Source: Berberis thunbergii
Lineage: Eukaryota > Streptophyta > Magnoliopsida > Ranunculales > Berberidaceae
Length of the DNA stretch: 64,000 nt
Reading direction: 5' to 3'
Assembly (NCBI GenBank): GCA_003290165.1
Contig: QNQO01000547.1
Coordinates: 248,001-312,000 of the forward strand
This document shows, in pieces, positions 10,800 through 24,300 of this stretch. A program made the position numbers and the translations under genes. Each line of letters begins with the position of its first letter. The first letter of the stretch is position 1. The notes under the pieces were generated by a model. It saw only the letters and a program-made list of their open reading frames with translations. It made no database searches and had not been told where the DNA came from.

Positions 10800-12171
10800 A
10801 AAAAATGGCTAATGCATTTCATGTCATTAGTACTTACATCACATCCTTGAAACAACAGTTACTGTTACCAAGCTCCCCTCCCACCCTAGGACCGTACCTT
10901 GTCCTACCTTCAGCCCACACACCGAGTTGACCACCACTAAGTTAGAGCTGATCCAAATCCAAACAGTCAGACAACACAGTCTTAATGCATGTACTCTCCA
11001 GTTCAACCCCTTTACCCACCATCTTGGATCCTGAGACGATCTTGGTCACTTATGATATCAGCTTCTCTGCCTCTTTTCAACAAGGAGTTATTGGCATTTT
11101 TGCGGTAAACATTTTGGGTAAAGTACTGGCAAGAATATGATGCCCCATTGTAAGGAAAGTTTTGGATAGTACGATGATAAAATGTTATGCGGCGAAAATT
11201 GTACTATTACTTATACATATGAGATAATAGTGAACAAGGATCATGATGGGAGATTTAGGGACCCTGGTTTCAATTTTGCATGATGTCCATAGGAATGAGC
11301 AGACGACCTTTTGCTGGCCATGGTGCCCTCTCATCAATAACATTAGGCGATTGCTTTATACACATAGCTTATGGTTATGTAATTTTATTAATCGAGAACT
11401 CAATTATGAGACTCACAATTCAATCAATTTGGCAGGACAACAACACTGTAATCTTATTATTTAATATATTATGTGATACGCTTTAACAAAAAATAATGTT
11501 CATCGTCAACTCAGAAGTCTTTTTTCCTTTTGTCATATGTTTGGTGGACCATAGTTGTACAAAGCCTTTGGGTGTTGGCACATGATTGCAAATAATCCTT
11601 GCAAAAATTAACTCCATTCAAACCATTCTAGGTCTGACCTTCCGTCCAGTTAGTTCATCAACAGTCTGATCATCTCATACATAAATCCCATCCCATCCTC
11701 ATCTGACACCCTGAGGAGTACCTGAGTTCAAGACTTCAAGCTTTAGAATTTCTGGAAAAAAAATAAAAAAAAAAATGCCAAAAAGAAGAAGAGAAAGATG
11801 GGATGATCTCTTTCCCCCCATTCTCCAGTACCATGGGACCCCCACAAAAGAAAAAATGTTTTCTTTGCTTTTTATTGCCAATCGCTTTCACCCAAAAAAA
11901 AATTGACTTGTTTTGGGTCCATACATAGAAATCAAATCCAGACCAAAAAACGGAAAAAAAAAATTGCATAAACTAATAGAAGAAAACAAAGGGAAGAAAA
12001 GAAAAAGCAAAGAAAGGAAGACGATAGCAAACAATTGATCTTATTCGTCGTTTCATTTCATCTCCAATCATTTACAAATCAAATCAATAACGAAATCTGA
12101 TTAAAGGGTTTGACACGTTCATCCCCTTCTACAAACCCTTTCGTTTTCTCAATCAACCACCATCGGTGGCC
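10800..12171 (+). promoter_or_regulatory. Intergenic DNA and 5' leader of the phosphatase gene
   Basis: No gene or repeat end is recognised in 10800-11690. Roughly 11950-12171 is A-rich and then CT-rich, like a plant 5' untranslated leader, and leads to the ATG at 12172. No TATA box can be assigned with confidence. Confidence 0.35.
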
Positions 12172-15100
12172 ATGGCTGAACTAGCACAAGCAGAGGCAGC
12201 TTACCCACCTAAAACCCACACAATATGGAAAGTTTTGATGAGTTGGTTGGCTTTCTTCTTCCAAATCTTCGTTCATATCGTCAAGGGGACTCCTTCCATG
12301 GCTCAAGTTCTCAACTTTGTGTGTCTTAGACACCCTTTGCTTACCTCCTCCTCCTCCTCTGCTTCTTCTCAGGCTTTCAAGCCCTTGCCTACAGTTGAGC
12401 TCCCTCTTGAAGATCTTCCTTCTCCTCAGACGGCGCAGGTTAGCAGAAATGATGGTGGTGTTGATGAGAAAGGGTTAGAGAGGCTCACGGTATGGTTTTG
12501 ATTTTAGGGTTGTTTATTTTTTTGGGTTTATTTGATATGGGTTTTGTTTGATTGGTTTGATTGAGCTTATTTAATGACTGGGTGTGTTTCTGATCTTTGA
12601 TCATCTCATTAATTAAGCAGTTATTGTTTTCTAGAGGACACAATTCGAATGTTGAATGCATCAAAATTACGTTTTTGTGTGTGGGTATTTTAATGCAGTC
12701 CACCCTTTGCTTAGGTGTAGTTTATGACAAAAAGGTTATCTGATTTTGATTGGGTAAGGTTTGATGTGATTTGGGAATAGTAGAATAAATTGCTTTTTTT
12801 AGTAGAATCATAGGGATAATCCGAAAGCTTGAAGCCACGGGATGAAGGAAGAAATGGAATCTAATTAACTTAGCTTGAAAGCAATCTAATGAAGAACGGG
12901 ATCGGAGTGACAGTGGGATTGCAAATGTAATAGGGAGAAAGAAAGAGAATTTGAAAGCTTGAAATTATTGATCTCCTTGTCTACCTTGTTAGCCAATGAA
13001 ACTATATATGAAGACTATCTAATTTTGATGTTGTCACTCTTTTTACTATTTAAGCTTCAGCTCAAGTACGATATCTTGTTATAGATGGTGGCAAGATATG
13101 AGTTTGGCTGTGCTTCAATTTTGAGAAGTTCTTACAGAAGACTTTTTGGCTGTTTCTCTTGTAACATTAATTGCTTCGTTGGAGGCATTTATCTCATGCT
13201 GACAAAACATTTTGGGTGCAACACATATATTTTTTGTCATTTTTCTCAAAACAATATCTTGGATACAATACATAGTCAATACTGATTAAAAAAAATAGTG
13301 AAAATAGGATACTATTGATTAGTTCTCTCAACATATAGCTAGTGTAGTGCTGCCTAAATGACATTCTTATCTTAGTAAGCTCACACCTAAAAATGTAAGT
13401 TTGGTTGCAGATAAAATCTAGCATTGTTGTGTTAAGTTTTCTTATTCTTTGAACTTGGTGTACAGATAGTTCTGGACTTGGATGAGACTCTAGTATGTGC
13501 ATATGAGACATCTAGTTTACCAATTATTCTTCGTGATCAAGCTACAGAAGCTGGGCTAAGGTGGTTTGAGATGGAATGTATATCTTCAGACAAGGTATGC
13601 CTTCAATCCATTTTCTTGCTTTGATGATTTCACCACTTTCCATAATCTCACTTGAGTGTGAATTTCCTGGATTGAAGGAATATGATGGAAAACCGAAGGT
13701 GAATCATGTCACGGTGTTTGAACGTCCAGGTTTGAAAGAATTCTTAAACCAGAGTAGTGAATTTGCGGATCTGGTGCTCTTTACCGCTGGTCTTGAAGGT
13801 TTGCAATGTTATTGCAGGATTCTTTTGCCTTCTTATTTCACATGCATTTTCTTCAATTTGTCTGATTTGTGATTGTCGTTGTTCTACAGGTTATGCTAGG
13901 CCTCTTGTTGACAGAATAGATCTTGATAATAGAATTGGTCTTCGTCTTTACCGGCCTTCCACCACCAACACGTAAGTTTTGCTCCCTTTCTACAGTACAC
14001 TATCAAATTGGATTTGACATAATTATTCACTGGCATTACCTTGTATGCTATAATAAGAATCTGTAATGGATCCTGGGACCTGTAACCTACTATTTGATCG
14101 ACCCTGCAATTGTGAACTAACATGAGTGAACCTGATTTACTACGTATTCCAAGATCCAAAATTGGAACATTCTCTGATTCTTTTAGGCAGCCTGAAAAGG
14201 CTATAGATCATATCTTTTTAGTAGATATTGCATGAAGAAGCCACTATTGTTTTTATTACATAGATTATGATGGATACTATTTCAGTTATGATTACAAAGT
14301 TAGTTTATTTTATTTACAGAATAGTTTAGTTATAAATGATATGCAAAGGGTGTTTTTAAGTCAAATTTTAAACAGAATGACACATTAGAGAATCATGATG
14401 AAGGTAAACAGTAAAGGGTACCAGACCTTTAGAAGAACACTATGAGATAGCGAGTTGAGTTGTTTTGTAATGTAAAACTGTTTCATGTGGGGAAATTTGA
14501 AGATAATGCTTGCAGCGAAAGATATGAAGGTTTCAGGAGCATGGAAGGCCACTGCTCTTGGAGCAGGAAATGATATGCTTGTGATGTTTTCTGCATGATC
14601 CAAGCTTCACACTCGAGATGTCCTACAAGTAGATTGAATCCCAAATACAACAAACATGCCAAGGACCTTGAGTTGTAATGACTAACAAAAGAACATGATT
14701 AAGAAAACAGGCAATCACCATAAACTAATTTCCATATAAGTTTAAGGCTTTAGGGAAAGCAAACAAGGATTCTAGTTGGCTGCAGTAGCAGTGTGGAAGT
14801 TGCACAAATTGGGCCAAAAGGTCCATATGATATCGAGGTTTCATCGGGCCCCGAACTTCAGATTGAGCATGCTTACTATGAAGACATTATTGGAAATATT
14901 CTGTAATTTGGAGTGTCACAGGTTGAAATTTGCTTTTTCTAACTTGATAAAACATATAAATTATCAATAGAAACAGATAGACATATATTGAAAGAAGCAA
15001 AATGATGCAAAAAGAAGAGAATATTAGTTCCTTTCAACTCGAAGTCCTTGAAAGTGCCATCGCAGTTCAGTGTTCATCCTTCCATCATAAAAAAGGATCC

Positions 15101-18100
15101 ATTTTCCTCCATTCAGCTAATTTTGTATAAAGTCAACCTAACGATAATGAGTCATTCCCCTTTTGTTTGACATTCTTTCTTGAGCTTAGGCCATAGCGAA
15201 TTCGCAGCAACTGGTCGTGTCGGATACAAACATGACTTGTCTGCATTGGTATCAATATCTTTCGACATGCATGATAGAATACTCGTTACGTATCCATATC
15301 TAAGCCTCATCAACACAAAAAATACATATCTTATGATCCAACTATATCTTTTGATACACTGATATAGGATGATGCAAGGATGTTCCGTCCTCGTACAAGA
15401 GACGTGAATGAATGAGATAATTGAATGGATGAATGATAGGTAATAGCTTCCTTATGTGTTATACAAGTCATATATCAATGAAAGTGTTTTGAAGACCTCC
15501 TTGCTTGAATAAGTATTATTTACATCTTTTATATGCTTAAATATATCGTGTATGTTTTTATATCGATATAATGTTTTGCACCGTATCTTATGGTACACAA
15601 TACATTACAAGACGCGTATCTTAAACTCAGGTTTCCAATACATGGTACGATACACATTTTGATAACTATGCCTATATGCTTAAGATGTACAAGATATAGA
15701 CACGAACCGACTTGTCAATAACCGAGTAGACATGAGCTGGCATAGGTGACCAAATCAGTTAAAACCTTCTTACTGGTTAGAAATTTTATTTTAATATTCC
15801 CTTAGACTGTTGAAAATCTCGGGAATGGGCTTTGATGATGATGATGATTCCCTTAGACTGTTAGTCTATCTGCTTGGTGAACAAGTTTATTGAAAAACTC
15901 TATTTAATATTCAGTGTAACCAAATTCTATTTGACTGAGCACCAGAAAAATGAGTCAAATAAAAAAACAGCTAGAAGGCGCCATCTTTGTCTTGCTAGTT
16001 CACTTAGTTGGCTTTAGTAGATAGTTTGAATTCACCCCATAGATTCACACCAAAAACTTTCCCCTTTCTTTAAATATAGAAGCCATTGGACCAGAAACAA
16101 GTCGAAATAGCACATAAGAGTAATGCGCACTCTGGCTTTCAAGCTGCAAACAGAGATGACGGAGCGTAACTACATCTAAGCGACCCTGAGGGAGCCTCCT
16201 TCCCCTTAGGCCTTATGGCTCAGACCCTCCCGTACCACCAAGTCAGACAGATACTTCTCCTGACCCTTGCACAGGCCTTTGTGATTGCAACAGCTTTTAC
16301 AGGATGCATACCACCTGCAAGGCTCTACAATGTTGCATGGAAGTTTGAGAGTGAGAAACTTTTAGTAAGTGCTTCTCTTGATTCCTGTATCTACTAGATG
16401 ACATCGGAGTATTACCTCAACGTCCCAAAGATGTGCAATGGTTATTAAAGTATCTATGAAAGTTAAAGCTGGGGGGGGGGGTAATGAAATTGTGGTGAGA
16501 CCCATTTGTTTTAAGGTCAAACATGAGAAATTTTGGGAATGCCAAGCACACCTGTTATCTGGTGTAAGTGATCAAAAGACATTCTCTTTTTGTGTGTGTG
16601 TCTGAAAATGGTGTGACACCCCTGTTTTAAGGTAAAATCAAAATCTCCTGACACCTGTCAGTAGTCAAAGCCTATATTTTGAGTTGGTTGTGTTGGTAGT
16701 TGCAGAGGATGTGGTGATGCGACGCTCCACCAACGCTCCTTGGTTGGTGATGTTTAGTGGGTTTTGGGTGGTCGTTGTAGTGGGGCATTTGTTTGTTGTT
16801 ATTGTTTATTCATTTAGTTATTAGTTTTGTATTACCGGTAATAAATTAGAAACACAATTAAGCACATATTTTCTTGTTAGCTTACTACTTATTGTTGTAA
16901 TCTTGACATAACTCAACTCTTATACAAGGGAGAAACAGCAGTCTGCAAAGAAGAAATTGATTCTTTGTAAGAGAATGATGCGAGTAGTTTGTTAGGGAAA
17001 ATGGCATTTTAGACGGAAGTAACCAACCCAACCCACCCCAACCCTTCCCCCCCAAAAAAGAAAAAGAAATAGACACTTGTAAGAGAGTGATATGGCACTT
17101 TTCAAAATGTAAAGTTTCTGCCCAGTGCACCTTTTTTAACTGATATTAGGGGAGCCAAAAACAACTGGTAATTGATTGTGTCATGGGAACCATTGTCCCA
17201 GGGCAATATCGTGACTTTCTCAAGCAGTGTATACAATGGCCATCTCAATACCAAAACCTTTCCGCTGATGTCTTCATTTTAACAGTCATGTTTATAAGAC
17301 CAATAACTGTGAAAAGGGAACCTTTGCAAGAAACGGTTGGGAATGTTGCAAGAAATTGGTGGGATAACATGATTTCAAGTGCCTGCTGTTTTGAGTAGAC
17401 GTGATTTTAGTCATCTTATGTTTATGCTTCTTTATCAGGATCTGATTATTCCCAAGGGATTACCTATTAACAGTTGTCTTGTTCATACTGGGCAACTGTC
17501 ACTAAAAAAATTCCCTTAACAGTTTGATGTGATTCATCCATGAATTGAAGTCTGCCGTGAACTGTAGTTTTTGTAAATAAGGCATTTGTGAAATTCCATA
17601 CCGTTGAACCCATTGACTCTCCACAATTCTCCCTCCCCAGTATCACATTTTTCCTCGTGTGGTGTTGTCATTTGAGAGGATCTTGAGCTACAGAAGTATA
17701 GTCGCTATCATATTGAATGATTGTGAATAATTAGATGATCTTAAGTTTGGTTTGAGTTTACCTTTTTTGATCAAACAACTTGGATTGTACAAATTGCAGG
17801 CAGTACCGGGAACATGTAAAGGATCTTTCTTGTCTGTCAAAGACTCTCTGTCGAACTGTTATTGTAGATAACAATCCATTCAGTTTCTTGTTGCAACCAA
17901 CAAATGGAATACCATGTGTTCCATTTTCTGCAGGACAACCTTATGATGATCAGGTACCACTACCTAGAGTTATATCTGATATAAGTCTACAACAGTACTG
18001 TATCAATCTGTCATTGTTTGTCACTACCCTTCCTAATTATCTTTCTCATCTTGCAGCTTCTCAGCATCCTTCTTCCTCTTCTGAAGCAGATATCTCTACA

Positions 18101-18185
18101 GAAGGACATAAGGCCTTCACTCTACGAAAAATTTCACATGCCCGAGTGGTTTCAAAGGCATGGAATTCCTCCAGACTGGACATAG
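12172..18185 (+). CDS. FCP1/SCP-like C-terminal domain phosphatase (HAD superfamily)
   Basis: Six exons with GT-AG introns join in one frame: 12172-12489, 13466-13594, 13678-13798, 13890-13971, 17800-17953 and 18057-18185, giving 310 codons and a TAG stop. The catalytic DLDET motif (residues 110-114) opens exon 2, and Asp110 is the expected phospho-accepting nucleophile. VLFTAGLEGYA, RLYRPST and the VIVDNNPFSF block (acidic HAD motif) follow in family order. Residues about 17-38 form a hydrophobic segment that may anchor the protein or be a targeting region. The family (NLI-interacting-factor-like phosphatases) removes phosphate from Ser/Thr, classically on the RNA polymerase II CTD; the plant substrate is not shown here. 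The start is the first in-frame ATG, and the frame is open just upstream. Phase matches at every junction. Intron 4 is 3.8 kb, far longer than the others. Confidence 0.92.
13972..17799 (+). other. Long intron 4 of the phosphatase gene
   Basis: The donor GTAAG follows 13971 and the acceptor TTGCAG ends at 17799. The interior has many short spurious frames, a run of ten G near 16471-16480 and a GT-rich stretch near 16590. No complete transposon with defined ends was recognised, although the length suggests old insertions. Confidence 0.7.
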
Positions 18186-19336
18186 AATCCAAACTTGAAA
18201 ATTACGAAAGAAGCTGAATTATTCGTGAGGCATCTGAGCTGATATCCTGTGTACATGGCACTGATGGCAGATCTCTGTACGACCTCGTGACTTCTTGTAA
18301 ACTATCAAAAGTTTTCGGATGCCATTAACGAAATTCTTAGTCACAAGGTCCATTGCTTCATCCATCGGGAGTATTTCCATCATTCTAATGTTAACAAGTA
18401 TTTCCACCATTCTAATGTTAACTCCTGTTGTTTGTTATCTGACCTGTTTAAAATGCTTCTGATGGGGTTTATGATTTCTGTTCTAAAAGTTGACCCTTGG
18501 CAAGATTGGCAGTTGTACATGTGTTTTGTAGATTATATATTTCAGAAATTGATAGAGCCACTGAATTGGCTGAAAGTGTTAGGTAATGATAGTTCGATAT
18601 TTTTCTGAGACAATCTCTGGTGATGAAATAATCCTAATGAAAGCTTCAACTTCAGAGTTCAGATCTCTCTTCAGGAACCTACACTTTGGATAAGGAGCCA
18701 AAGAGAAAAGGAGTTGAGCAACAAAACTGGAGTAAAAAATCTGAAGCTCTGTTTCTTTTGCGATGGAACTGCCATGTGCTTTACCCCTTTTGGCTGTTAA
18801 AACCAATCAATAGGGATCTATCAAGAGCACTTCCGTCGATTATTTCCTTTTCCAATGAGGATTATCAAACTGATACTGGTTTTCGTTATGAATGTGTATC
18901 ATTGAGTAGACCATCCTTTGAACTTCCAAGAGAGCATATCTTTGGTCCAGGATGATGGATCACGTATTACAATTTTGTATCTCTGTGCCAGTCTCTATGC
19001 TTCCTTTAATTCGGTAGGGATTTTTTGTTTTTGTTTTTTACTGATTCAAAAAATTTTGTATTATTTTGGACCGTCCACAAGTCCTAGTGCTGGTAGAGAC
19101 AAATTTGTCACTGGTGTTAAACTTTGGAAGCATTTTCAACCTCAAAGAATGTACAAGAGAATGTGGAGTTTCTGATACAATTTGGTCTGGAGTTTCAAGT
19201 GAGGCAAAAAATTTGGTTAGTTGCACAGAAAGTGTCCGAAAAATCCTGTGATGGGTTCACAATAGACATTGTTATTGAAAATGGTCGAATGTAAATTCTT
19301 GGAGAAGTATAACTTAGGTAATATACATCCAAAATT
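18186..19336 (+). other. 3' flank of the phosphatase gene
   Basis: It contains the presumed 3' untranslated region and spacer. Short frames near 18686-19251 match no family I know and show no supported exon structure. Confidence 0.35.
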
Positions 19337-19561
19337 GCCAATGGTGTTATGGTCCAGTGGTTAGGGCTATGTGGGTTTATCCCCCACATCCTAAGTTTGA
19401 GACCCGCCGGCGACATGGTTACTTTCTTATGGTGTTGACCTGTAGGTCACATTTGTCGATAGGTTATGGTTACTTTTGTATGGTGTTGATCTGTAGGCCG
19501 CACTTGTTGATAGGTTTTGGGATTCTATAAAAACTCAGTTTGCTTTCCAAAAATAAATAAA
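19337..19561 (+). mobile_element. tRNA-derived SINE, copy 1
   Basis: A box A match (TGGTCCAGTGG, 19350-19360) and a box B match (GTTTGAGAC, 19395-19403) are spaced as in a pol III promoter. A non-tRNA body and an A-rich tail follow. Imperfect flanking repeats (ATATACATCCAAAATT at 19321-19336 and ATATATATCCAAATTT near 19562-19577) look like the target duplication. The body carries a 51-bp tandem duplication (19415-19465 and 19466-19516). It lies 320 bp upstream of the STR10 start codon. Confidence 0.7.
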
Positions 19562-19879
19562 ATATATATCCAAATTTTTCAAAAAAAACAGGGGCAATAT
19601 ACATCTAAGCTGTACATCTAGTGAAGATGCTTTACAAAGTTGTCTATCCAAGAAGCTAAAAATTCCACCTATCAATGATAGACTTACATGATGATTGGCC
19701 ATTGTTCAGACAGTTTATCTTAGAATAGTTATATATGGGATCCTCACTTAATGGTCAGATTTGCTTGGATGAACACCACATGTCTGATATCATCCAATCT
19801 CAGCTAGTGAGCTTCTGCTGCCAATTGGAAAAAGTTAGGATAAGAGTAAGAGAGCTGGATAGAGAGGTAGAAGTGATAG

Positions 19880-20372
19880 ATGGCACTCCGGGTAGACCAG
19901 TTTACCAAATTGAAGCCAACAATCCAACACCCTTCTTCTGTAACTCGTCATCCACCTCATTTCCGCATAAATGCTGCCTCCCCCAGTGCCCGGGAACTTG
20001 TACAATCTGGCACTGTGAAGGCTGTCTTAGCAAAGGATGCTATATCAGCTATGAACAATGATGGTTTCAAACTCTTGGATGTTAGACCCAGTTGGGAGAG
20101 GGAGAAGGCCAGTGTGTCGGGGTCTCTAAATGTTCCACTGTTTGTCAAGGATGAAGATAATAGCCTCATCACTCTACTGAAGAAATGGGTGCATTTTGGT
20201 TATATTGGAGCTTGGACTGGACAACAATTCACCACCATCAACCCTGATTTTGTTAGCCAGATTGAAACCTCCGTTCCAGATAAGGACGCTAAGCTCCTTG
20301 TAGTTTGTGGAGAAGGGCTAAGGTGAAACCCTATCACGCATATTACATTCCCGTATCTATATTGCAACATCC

Positions 20373-20410
<38 letters not shown>

Positions 20411-20640
20411 TTGAATATTTTTAAACCTTGTTTATCAGATCATTAATGGCTGTAACTAAGCTACATCAAGCGGGTTACAAGAATTTGGGTTGGTTAGCAG
20501 GAGGGTTCAATCGATCAGAGGATGAGGATTTTCCTACTGTTGAAGGAACTGACAAGTTGCAGTATGCCGCGATAGGAGGTGCCTCTTACTACTTTCTCCA
20601 AATTCTTATACTACTACAGGCTGTGGGCAAGAAAAATTGA
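19880..20640 (+). CDS. STR10: Rhodanese-like domain-containing protein 10
   Basis: Two exons (19880-20322 and 20439-20640, GT-AG intron) join in phase to give 214 codons and a TGA stop. A single rhodanese domain covers about residues 50-165. It carries KLLDVRPSWER near its start and the active loop VVCGEGLRS, whose Cys143 is the predicted persulfide-carrying residue. The first 45 residues are rich in Ser, Thr, Pro and basic residues with few acids, as in plastid or mitochondrial targeting peptides. A hydrophobic stretch near residues 191-207 may be a membrane anchor. From memory, Arabidopsis STR10 has the same length and the same C-terminal WLAGGFNR block. The physiological substrate of this subgroup is not established. 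The intron contains an (ATT)n microsatellite. The gene converges on PLC about 730 bp downstream. Confidence 0.85.
20373..20411. repeat. (ATT)n microsatellite in the STR10 intron
   Basis: About 13 ATT units lie between the STR10 donor and acceptor. Confidence 0.95.
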
Positions 20641-21370
20641 TAGTCCAAGAGAAGTAAGCATGTTTCTTTGCACAGTTTTTGTATAATTTCTACCTTTTTT
20701 TCATTAAATAGTTGCAAGTCAAAGAAAATGTTGTGCTCTGATTGAACTTAAATTTCAATGCATTGAGTTAGTGTCGCACATTTGAGATATACTAGAATTG
20801 TTTACTCGATAAATCATGCATGCCATACACCTGGAAGAAAAGCAAAGAACGACAATCCAGACTTGGAAAGTGTTACAGTGTGTGTATATAGCTGTCAATT
20901 AGGTTAATTGTAGAGATCCTAAATAGCAAGAATCACTACAATGTGTGTATATAGCTGTCAATTAGGTTAACATGTATCCACCAAGAATCACAGAAGAGAC
21001 CTTGCAACCAAGCTAAAAATAGCAAAACAAACAACCAACCGAAAAAGGCAAGAAGAAGAAATAAGGTTCACTGGGAGAACTTAAATTAAAAGCTTCTTTT
21101 TGCCATTATGTACAATTGTTGCGCCGGTGCTATCTGAAAGAGGATTGAGAGTCTTTAATAAACTTGATGAAAATGCACTTACAAGGCAAGCTCTTTATAT
21201 GGATCCCAGGAATATATCATCATGGGTAAATTATTAAGGCTCTTTACGCGGAGAAGAATCTTCCATCACAATGTCTGCTACAAGCTCTATAGTAACAACA
21301 TAAAATGTAGAACATATGTAATACATGGCATACAGCAAGAGCATCTCAAAAACTCCATATACATTCAATT
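20641..21370. other. Convergent intergenic region between STR10 and PLC
   Basis: It holds the 3' untranslated ends of both genes. A 33-bp segment (ACAGTGTGTGTATATAGCTG...) occurs at 20875-20907 and again at 20938-20970 with one mismatch, a 63-bp-period partial tandem duplication. Nothing else was seen. Confidence 0.5.
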
Positions 21371-24300
21371 CTATGGAAAAATGTAATCAAAACGCATAAG
21401 AAGCTTCACATTATTGTACTTTTCTCCCTTGCGGTTGAACAGGGGGACAGCTCGAATCCCTGTTTTCAACTCTGATATTGGTAAACATGTTTGACCTGCA
21501 AAATCATCCTTGTCGGTCATGTCAGACTCGTGAACCTCAATTCGAAGCAAAGCCAGCTCTGGGACAGTCAATGGGAATTCATACTCCTCATTCCACACTG
21601 GAGTCCAATTGTTGTCAATGACCCTTGTTTTCGTCATTATAGAGTCTGCTGGTACCCCAGCAATTCCAATCTGTATGGAAGAGATTAATCAGTTTCGTTT
21701 ATATCAGATTCATGCAAGGTATTAGTACTAGTTCCATATATAACTTGAGATTGTTAAGATGCCTGCAGTTCTCACAAATAACATGCTTCATGTTAAAAGT
21801 ATATAAAATCACAATTATATGAAATTTTGATGATGTAAACCTGTTTTTATCGCCTTTTATCGCGACGTCCATGACCATAGATAAATAGATTTGAGCTTAC
21901 TCACTGACAACACCTTTTCTCTTTCATCACTCTTTCATTATGTCAAGGGTGATGATTCTCTGCAAAACGTTGAGTTTTCACTTGTGAAACCTACTTCCAT
22001 ACTTCCTATATATTCTCATGCTCTTTCAAACTTCTGAGGTTAAGATCAGTGATTATTCTCGTGCATTACCTGAAGTTGTTTGAACATTTTGTTTTAACAA
22101 TATTCCACTTTAAATCCCACCCCCAGTCTTCGTTGGCTTGGAATACTCTACTCAGTGGTAGCCAACTTTCTATATGAAATGAACCAGAATTCAGAGCCAT
22201 GAAAATACAACTTTGATGTTTACTTGTCCACGTTTTGATGTTTTCCGTCAACCTTTAGAAGAACCGAGTTTAAATAGTTATCATTATACTCTGCATGCTT
22301 AATAATTTTTAATTAATATTTTGGCTTCTTTATTAAGTAAATATCAAAATTCATCTGCTTTCCAAAAAATATCCAAATTCATCTGAAAGAATGTCATATA
22401 CCTGTTCCTGTATCCTGTTTATCATTCCATTTTATTCCAAAATGACATTTTTGTGAGCTCAATCTGGGTTTATTTCAGATAATAATTTACATGAATATCT
22501 AGCTAAGAAGCTCCAATATATAGTTATAGGAAAATGGTGTTCAAATGATTTAAGCATCAATTGGAAATTGATCCATAACTCTTACCTTCGTATAGAAGTC
22601 TGGTGGTGAGCAGAAGTCAAAGTGTGTACGATGGAAGTCTTTACTCCATCCATCTCCCATGTATATCTTTGCCTATAAACAGCAAAGGTAAAAAAATAAT
22701 TAGCCCTTCAAAATTAGCTAAATGGAAATCGAAAAAAAAAAAAAAAAAACCCCTTGAATAGTGCAAGACAAATATCCACACCCGTAAGGTTTCTTCAGCG
22801 ACGAAACAACGTTAGGATCAAAGATCTGATTATGTGAAAAGTTCAGCAGAAAATCAGGTTTTTTCACATAACCACACCCCCATTAGCTCTGAACATTCCA
22901 TGCATCAACCACAGCGACCTTCCATATCCCTGCCACAAAAACCCAGTTCTCAGTGTTTCCAATAGAAAGTTATCAGAAATCCGTTATAAGCAAAAGACAT
23001 GAAGCTGTAGAAAGAACAAGTATCTAATAGAATGTTTCAGTAACTTGTCAACAAAAACTCATGGAAACCAGATAATTTTGTTACGTTAAACATTTAAAAC
23101 AAATAAACCTGCATATTGAAAGCAAGCATCTGAGCTCCATGCATCCACCCAATTAGCGGGTTATAGTTTGATGAATCAACACGCGTACCCTTTGGGTATA
23201 CCGAAGCAAATTTTTCTCAGTGAACCTAAAATTTGCAATAACAAGACGAGTCAATGACAGATATTTCTTATTGAGTGTGTTAGATGCAAAAAATGATTTG
23301 GTTCCCGAACATACTAGATAAAAAAACATTGACCAGTAAAAAACACACTGAACAAGGAGATCGATGGAATGTTTAATAGAACCAAGCATCAATCATTGTA
23401 TGCATGATGTGGATGCTGGGGAATTCTGCCTATAAATGTTGGGAATTTGCTAGTAGATTAGAAGCTTGAATTTGACTGAAAGTACGCTATACAAATTGGG
23501 ATGGTTCACTGTGAGCTTTATCAAGAAATGTAGTCTAAATTTGTTGAACAGATTAGATTGGAAAGAAGCCAAAAAAAAATGTCGAAACTATGCTATTGTC
23601 TAGAATTCCTGAAATACAATTTAACATAATGTAGTCATCTGTTATGTCTAACCTGACAATTTGGGTTCCATGTTTAATTATAGCCTTTCCAAGCTCTTGT
23701 TCGCTCATGCTAAGACGTCTGACTTTATCAGTTCTATATTGAATGCATCTCTGAGATGACCCTTATGCTTCCCAGCATGAATGGCAATCAAACACTTGTA
23801 TTGAGGTGCTGCATTCTGGTGTAGATGTTGTTCATCATCATCATCTTCTTCCTCCCCCCCGCACCGTGATCGTCCTATCAACACATAATGATGTTGGCAA
23901 CATAGAAAGAAATTCAAGTCAATTAAGAAACATAACATAATTCTGAGATAAGTTTTTATTCTTTGTTCACCTTATTGTCAGTTTCAGATCCATTACTTCT
24001 TAAGCTTGGGAATTCCTTTCCCCATTGTTTTTCCTCAATTGAACTGCTGCTCTTCCCTGAACTGCTCTCCTCTTCCTGGCTAACCTGAGCCTCCTTGTAT
24101 TCTTTTGGGGGCTTAGTTGAGATGATAATCTTTTTCTTCAGCGATTCTGGTGAGGGGAATATCTTGAAGTGCCCTGACCCAGGGTAGAACAGCATTTTTC
24201 CCAAATGTGTCATGAACCATCTAAAAATAAAGTTAATTAGTCACGAAAAGGTTAACTAAAAAACATGACATCAAAAAAGAAAAGACAAAAAAAAAAAAAC

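Noticed and set aside
18686..19251. Possible small gene between the phosphatase and STR10
   Set aside because: Overlapping short frames on both strands, no recognised domain, no consistent exon structure.
19337..19410. tRNA gene
   Set aside because: Box A and box B are present but no cloverleaf can be drawn, and the body continues as a SINE with an A-rich tail.
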